Shown here: piece by piece, positions 14,666 to 18,116 of the stretch | Layout: each line of letters starts with the position of its first letter | Position numbering within the stretch: position 1 is the first letter of the stretch | Origin: JBARCX01 sp049794535 | GTDB taxonomy: Bacteria; Pseudomonadota; Gammaproteobacteria; Xanthomonadales; Rhodanobacteraceae | Direction of reading: 5' to 3' | Assembly: GCA_049794535.1 (NCBI GenBank) | Contig: JBARCX010000136.1 | Coordinates: forward strand, 1-18,116 | DNA length: 18,116 nt | The notes under the pieces: generated by a model | The model's database searches: none | What the model saw: only the letters and a program-made list of their open reading frames with translations | What the model was told of the DNA's origin: nothing | Translations under genes and position numbers: made by a program

Positions 14666-15415
14666 ATGAACGCACATGAGTTAGACGGCAGGGTCGCCGT
14701 GATCACCGGAGGTAGCAGTGGCATAGGCCTGGCGACGGCGAAGTTGTTCGCCGCGCAAGGCGCATCGGTGGTCATTGCCGGTCGCAACGCGCAGGCGCTG
14801 GAGCGTGTAAGGAGCGACATAGGTGGGAACACGCTCGCTGTGTGCACCGACGTGTCCAAGCCAGCGGACGTGTTGGCGTTAATGCAGGTTGTCGGCAAAG
14901 CATTCGGTCGGATCGATATCCTGTTTGCTAATGCGGGCATCTCCGAATGCCCCGATATCATGTCGACGGATGAAGCATTTTTCGACGAGTTGATGGGCAT
15001 CAATGTGAAAGGTGTCTTCTATACCTTTACGCATGCCTTTCCGTGGCTAGCCGAGCAAGCGTCAGTCATCTTTACCAGCTCGGTCATACAGCAGCGCGGT
15101 AAGCCTGGTGATCCGTTGTATGCGGCAAGCAAAGCTGCAGTGCGCAGCCTGGCTCGTACGTTAGCGGCCGATGATCGCGTGCTGGCCAAGCATGTGCGGA
15201 TCAACGTGGTCAGTCCCGGTGCTATTCGTACGCCGTTGACTGCCGAAGCGACCGAGAATCCCGAGATTCGCGCCTGGGTCGAAAACCAAGTGCCTATGGG
15301 CCGCTGGGGTGAGGCTGATGAAATCGCACGTGCGGTGTTGTTTCTGGCTTCAAGCGCTGCGTCTTACATGACCGGCAGCGAGATTGCTGTCGATGGTGGG
15401 CTTGGGCAAATTTAA
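14666..15415 (+). CDS. Short-chain dehydrogenase/reductase (SDR)
   Basis: A 249-residue classical SDR, a cytoplasmic NAD(P)-dependent oxidoreductase. Motifs are the cofactor loop TGGSSGIG (14-21), the basic AGRN after strand 2 (Arg40, suggesting NADP preference), FANAG (87-91), Asn113 in INVKG, Ser138/139 in FTSS, the catalytic YAASK (Tyr152, Lys156), the SPGAIRTPL loop and the C-terminal SYMTGSEIAVDGGLGQI. All four catalytic residues are present. The ATG at 14666 is preceded by AGGA with a five-base gap; the frame opens at an ATG at 14645 inside operator 2, which is unlikely to be used. It is probably repressed by the divergent TetR protein. Substrate unknown. Confidence 0.93.
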   Translation: MNAHELDGRVAVITGGSSGIGLATAKLFAAQGASVVIAGRNAQALERVRSDIGGNTLAVCTDVSKPADVLALMQVVGKAFGRIDILFANAGISECPDIMSTDEAFFDELMGINVKGVFYTFTHAFPWLAEQASVIFTSSVIQQRGKPGDPLYAASKAAVRSLARTLAADDRVLAKHVRINVVSPGAIRTPLTAEATENPEIRAWVENQVPMGRWGEADEIARAVLFLASSAASYMTGSEIAVDGGLGQI

Positions 15416-15439
15416 GGTGAGCCGCATGACAGCGAACAC

Positions 15440-15628
15440 ATGAATGTGCCGCAAACGATGGGTATTCGTATGGAGGCAACGGATTGGGAGATGGATCCTG
15501 GTCAGGAGCTGGCGCTGGTTATCGGTACGGTGGATTTGCGCTATGCCGGTGTAACGCCAGTGGGGAGTGGCGTCACTTTCAGTACCTCGACGGCTTCGCC
15601 TTCGACACTCACGGTTTCATTGCACTGA
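15440..15628 (+). CDS. Small hypothetical ORF after the SDR gene
   Basis: A 62-codon frame starting 24 bases after the SDR stop. The product is acidic in its first half (ATDWEMDPGQELALV) and Ser/Thr-rich at the end; no known family is recognised and the ribosome binding site is weak. Another frame over the same DNA (around 15545-15620) reads GEWRHFQYLDGFAFDTHGF, which looks more protein-like, so the region may be a frameshifted relic or simply non-coding. Confidence 0.2.
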   Translation: MNVPQTMGIRMEATDWEMDPGQELALVIGTVDLRYAGVTPVGSGVTFSTSTASPSTLTVSLH

Positions 15629-15638
15629 AGATCAGGTG

Positions 15639-15917
15639 TTATTCCGCTGCTTCGTCATGCTGCAAGTAGGCAATCTTTCGCTGCTTCGGCAGTTGCTTGA
15701 TTTCCCATTCGGCGCGCGAAGCAGCGGAGCGGTTCTCGTAGGGCCTGGTACCAATCAAGCGCAGCGGAGGGTGAGCGCGCGTGTAGCGTGCGCCGCGGCC
15801 AGCGACGTGTGCCTCATAGCGAGCCATGAGGTTGTTGGTGATGCCCGCGTAGAACGAGCCATCGATGCACTCGATAAGGTAAAGGCACCATTGGCGATCG
15901 CTGGTGGGTACGGTCAT
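15639..15917 (-). CDS. GIY-YIG domain protein (YhbQ/UPF0213-like)
   Basis: A 92-residue protein consisting almost only of a GIY-YIG nuclease domain. The two signature tripeptides appear as LYL (12-14) and YAG (23-25) in WCLYLIECIDGSFYAGITNNL, followed by ARYEAHVAGRGARYTRAH (Arg33 at the catalytic position) and the C-terminal AEWEIKQLPKQRK with the candidate metal-binding Glu. This matches the stand-alone UPF0213/YhbQ family, whose biological role is uncertain (DNA repair-linked nuclease activity has been reported for some members). The start is the ATG at 15917; no clear ribosome binding site precedes it. It is the last gene of a minus-strand run, 56 bases below the NTF2-like gene. Confidence 0.87.
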   Translation of the reverse strand: MTVPTSDRQWCLYLIECIDGSFYAGITNNLMARYEAHVAGRGARYTRAHPPLRLIGTRPYENRSAASRAEWEIKQLPKQRKIAYLQHDEAAE

Positions 15918-15973
15918 GTCTATATCGATGGTAGGTATGGCGTAGCGACTTTCTACAGATGAGTCGTCGCGAC

Positions 15974-16354
15974 TTAGGCCTGTGCGCTTTTGGGTACGCG
16001 CTGCGCGGGGTCGTAGAAGAACGTCTCTTGCGCGATGCGCTCGCCTTCCCATCGTTGATAGGCAAGCTCTTCCATATGCGTGACGGTTCCATCCAACCAT
16101 TCGAAATGGAAGATCCAGCGGATAACTACGTTGTCGCCGTTCACGAACACCGGGCGAACGCAGGTGGACTCTAAGGATTTGGCCCGTGCGAGCACTTTGC
16201 GTTCGTTCGCTACATGCAATTCACGACCAACCCGTGGTGGCGCCTGGTTCTCCTGCATGCTGGAGTCTTCGGTGTAGAACGCTTCGCATGCTTCCGCGTG
16301 CGCGTTCTGTTCGACCAGGGCGATGAAGCGTTCGAGCGTTTCGGTGGAGGGCAC
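15974..16354 (-). CDS. NTF2-like (SnoaL-fold) protein
   Basis: A 126-residue protein with the NTF2-like cone fold pattern: N-terminal helix TETLERFIALVEQNAHAEACEAFYTEDSSMQEN, a central strand block VRPVFVNGDNVVIRWIFHFEWLDGTVTHMEELAYQRWEGERIAQETFFYDP. Relatives act as isomerases, cyclases or ligand-binding proteins, so no specific reaction can be assigned. Translation probably starts at the GTG at 16354, which has a GAGG six bases upstream; no suitable ATG exists near. No signal peptide. It lies 37 bases below the BON gene in the same direction. Confidence 0.8.
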   Translation of the reverse strand: MPSTETLERFIALVEQNAHAEACEAFYTEDSSMQENQAPPRVGRELHVANERKVLARAKSLESTCVRPVFVNGDNVVIRWIFHFEWLDGTVTHMEELAYQRWEGERIAQETFFYDPAQRVPKSAQA

Positions 16355-16391
16355 GGGCTACCTCGTCTGTGGTTGTATTTCGTGTGCAACA

Positions 16392-16760
16392 TTATTGAGT
16401 GACGGTTACGCCGCTGTAGACGCCTTTGACACCCTGGGTCGCCAGGGTAACCTTGATGGCTTGCGCAAGCACGTCGGGTTTATCGGTAATGCCGGTCAAG
16501 AGGACATTGCCATCGTCGCTATGGATGCGCAATTGTGCATTGCGCGTCAGCGGGTCGCTCTCAAGGCGTGTATGAACCGCTTGAGACAACTCGCTATCGG
16601 CATGAATGTCGAGCCAGTGCACGCTGACATGCGAGTTATCCGTGGTGGCGTCAGGGTGATCGGCAACCCGTAGCACGCATCCATTGAGAGCGAGCGAAAG
16701 TACGCAAAGTAACAATAGGCATGGTGATTTGATGCATGGGCTTCGGTAGTTAGAGAGCAT
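16392..16760 (-). CDS. BON-domain lipoprotein
   Basis: A 122-residue protein with an N-terminal lipoprotein signal (hydrophobic CLLLLCVLSLALNGC, lipidated Cys28; Asn at -2 is unusual but tolerated) and one BON domain (about residues 60-120: SELSQAVHTRLESDPLTRNAQLRIHSDDGNVLLTGITDKPDVLAQAIKVTLATQGVKGVYSGVTV). BON proteins such as OsmY and DolP bind phospholipid or support the outer membrane under stress. The ATG at 16760 is eight bases after an AGGA; an ATG at 16766 is too close to it. It follows the CPBP gene by 13 bases, indicating co-transcription and perhaps a shared envelope role. Confidence 0.87.
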   Translation of the reverse strand: MLSNYRSPCIKSPCLLLLCVLSLALNGCVLRVADHPDATTDNSHVSVHWLDIHADSELSQAVHTRLESDPLTRNAQLRIHSDDGNVLLTGITDKPDVLAQAIKVTLATQGVKGVYSGVTVTQ

Positions 16761-16773
16761 GTTCATAGTCCTC

Positions 16774-17451
16774 TTAGACGAGTACTGAAACAGCATCGAC
16801 GATGAAGTGAGCCACGATGCTCACCCAGAGATTGCGGCGCCACAGATACAACAGGGAAAATGCCAGGCCGCCAAACGCGACGAACAGCTCGTGGCTCCAG
16901 CCCCAGTAAGTCACATGGGCGAGCGTGAAGACGGTGCATGAGATCAACACAGCGACGACTCGACTTCCACTCAGTTCCTCAATGCGCTCCATGGCGTAAC
17001 CACGAAACAGCACTTCTTCCGATACGGCGGCACGCACGGTCGAAATAAATCGCCACCAGAACGGCGTGGCCATGAGGGCATTCGCGTTCGTCGTCGCAGC
17101 GATCGAATCGTTCAAATGCAGCGCAGGAAGAATGACGTAGTACAACGTACCAAGAGCGAGTGTAATCAGGATGCCGGCACCGACACCGATGCCAAGATTC
17201 TTGAGGCCAGGGGCTCGAAACCCGATCGACGATAGGGATCGCCGTTCGACCTTCAGGACATACAACAGAACGACGGCCACATAGACCCACCAGATCGCTT
17301 CATTGCCGACGAGGTGCGCAACGTCCGCAAACTCATGGTCCCATGTGCCGAGGGGCAGGCTGACAAAGCCGAGTGCGATGAGCAATCCGACGATGGTGAT
17401 AAGCCACTTTCGTTTACTGATGGGTTCAAGCGGAGTAACCAACATCTGCAC
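16774..17451 (-). CDS. CPBP-family intramembrane metalloprotease
   Basis: A 225-residue integral membrane protein of the CPBP (CAAX protease / bacteriocin-processing, Abi) family. Motif 1 EEVLFRGY is at 145-152 (Glu145, Glu146, Arg150), motif 2 FTLAHV at 175-180 (His179), motif 3 HFIVDA at 215-220 (His215, Asp219): a complete set of catalytic residues. Around six hydrophobic helices are visible (for example 17-33, 52-67, 86-108). The GTG at 17451 has AGGAG seven bases upstream; the ATG two codons later is too far from it. It lies 39 bases downstream of the TetR gene and 13 bases before the BON lipoprotein gene, so the three probably form an operon under the TetR palindrome. Substrate unknown. 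Confidence 0.9.
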   Translation of the reverse strand: MQMLVTPLEPISKRKWLITIVGLLIALGFVSLPLGTWDHEFADVAHLVGNEAIWWVYVAVVLLYVLKVERRSLSSIGFRAPGLKNLGIGVGAGILITLALGTLYYVILPALHLNDSIAATTNANALMATPFWWRFISTVRAAVSEEVLFRGYAMERIEELSGSRVVAVLISCTVFTLAHVTYWGWSHELFVAFGGLAFSLLYLWRRNLWVSIVAHFIVDAVSVLV

Positions 17452-17490
17452 GGTGCTTCTCCTGCAGTGTGGGGATGAGGGAGTGATGGG

Positions 17491-18063
17491 CTACTTTGCT
17501 TTCGATCGGCTCGCGCGTGATTCACCGACCGTGCGTATGAACAGATCGAGTGCCTGCGTAGTATGTTCGCGATCCCCGGAACTCATGAGCTCGAAGAACA
17601 GACCGTCGAATACAGCGCAACACAGCGTAGCCAGCGCAGGTGTTCGCTCCGATGGCGGAAGCGCCTCCATTACCAGGTCGTACCAATTGAGCGTATTGCG
17701 CTCGAAGTATTGGGCGTAGGTGGTTGGGTTCTGGATGGCGAGAATCTGTAGTTCGTAAAGCAGCTTTAGATAGGGATAGTTTTCGTCCGCTATCGCCCAA
17801 TCCCAGAACAATCGAATCGGCGGTTTTGTGCTCGGACTTTTCGATGGGGTGTTCAGTAGCAGCGAAAAAGATTGCTGCAAATGCGCGTGCATGGCTCCGA
17901 AGACTTCAACGAGCAGCCCTTCTTTCGATTCGAAGTGATAGATGAGCAAGCGTGCACTGGTGCCGGTTTTTGCGGCGAGAGGTCGCAGCGAAAGATCCGC
18001 CAGCCCATGTTCGAGCAGGTAGGGGATCAGCGATTCGATCAGCTCTTCTTTTCGTGTCTGCAT
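17491..18063 (-). CDS. TetR-family transcriptional regulator (operon head)
   Basis: A 190-residue TetR-type regulator with HTH at about residues 5-52 (EELIESLIPYLLEHGLADLSLRPLAAKTGTSARLLIYHFESKEGLL), where LIYHFESK replaces the common LYYHFGSK. The C-terminal half contains LFWDWAIADENYPYLKLLYELQILAIQNP and LCCAVFDGLFFELMSSGD. The ATG at 18063 overlaps a perfect 34-bp palindrome; an in-frame TGA lies just upstream, so the start cannot be further out, and no Shine-Dalgarno exists. Autoregulation of this gene and the downstream CPBP-BON genes is the simplest reading. Confidence 0.92.
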   Translation of the reverse strand: MQTRKEELIESLIPYLLEHGLADLSLRPLAAKTGTSARLLIYHFESKEGLLVEVFGAMHAHLQQSFSLLLNTPSKSPSTKPPIRLFWDWAIADENYPYLKLLYELQILAIQNPTTYAQYFERNTLNWYDLVMEALPPSERTPALATLCCAVFDGLFFELMSSGDREHTTQALDLFIRTVGESRASRSKAK

Positions 18064-18095
18064 GTAACAGACGTTACATGTAACGTCTGTTACAT
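18062..18095. promoter_or_regulatory. Perfect 34-bp palindrome: double TetR operator overlapping the start codon
   Basis: The 34 bases are identical to their own reverse complement. They consist of two adjacent 16-bp units, TGTAACAGACGTTACA (18063-18078) and TGTAACGTCTGTTACA (18079-18094), each an inverted repeat TGTAAC-N4-GTTACA. On the minus strand a TTGATA -35-like box sits at the outer edge and the inner TGTAAC could serve as a poor -10 box, giving a start at or near the ATG. Confidence 0.85.
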
Positions 18096-18116
18096 ATCAA
18101 GTGCTGTGCTGTGGTT

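Noticed and set aside
1..18116. CRISPR array, tRNA, rRNA, insertion sequence or prophage genes
   Set aside because: No regularly spaced direct repeats, no tRNA-like cloverleaf ends, and no transposase, integrase or phage structural motif in any frame I examined.

Overview
The window looks like a chromosomal accessory region of a GC-rich gammaproteobacterium, most likely from the Xanthomonadales / Rhodanobacteraceae (Dyella, Rhodanobacter, Luteibacter type). This rests on the gene mix, the GTAGGTTGGG-type intergenic palindromes and the general look of the proteins. The taxon is an inference; no rRNA or marker gene is present. I see about 21 protein genes, one clear gene remnant, no tRNA/rRNA, no CRISPR and no transposase.

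Left part (1-6.4 kb). A minus-strand 2-oxoglutarate/Fe(II) dioxygenase (cut by the window edge, probably leaderless) is followed by a REP-like palindrome. Next come a plus-strand phospholipase C/acid phosphatase-family phosphoesterase and then the most notable gene: a full-length CqsA/LqsA-type alpha-hydroxyketone autoinducer synthase (2537-3754). It is clearly AT-richer than its neighbours and has no cognate sensor kinase or response regulator here. Facing it is a minus-strand pair of MacB/FtsX-type ABC permeases without an ATPase or membrane-fusion gene.

Middle (6.4-12.9 kb). A SAM methyltransferase is separated by a large REP-type inverted repeat from a LysR regulator, which is divergent from a LysE/RhtB exporter. 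A PACE-family efflux protein converges on the exporter with only 4 bases between stops. An alpha/beta hydrolase with a palindromic operator candidate follows, then a membrane-anchored XRE-type HTH protein, about 490 bases with no supportable gene, and a secreted PD40 beta-propeller protein. Immediately after the latter lies a 38-codon remnant homologous to the 3' end of the alpha/beta hydrolase, with the catalytic His position changed. A strong hairpin follows.

Right part (12.9-18.1 kb). A DUF2278 (YukJ-like) gene is followed by a divergent TetR/SDR oxidoreductase pair with two matching operators around a good sigma70 promoter. The last stretch is a minus-strand run, apparently co-oriented from TetR downwards: TetR regulator, CPBP intramembrane protease, BON lipoprotein, NTF2-like protein and a GIY-YIG protein. 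The TetR gene starts inside a perfect 34-bp palindrome made of two 16-bp operator units.

Taken together this is a mosaic of small regulator/target pairs (LysR-LysE, TetR-SDR, TetR-CPBP) plus an orphan quorum-sensing signal synthase. The orphan CqsA-like gene is the best candidate for an undescribed system.
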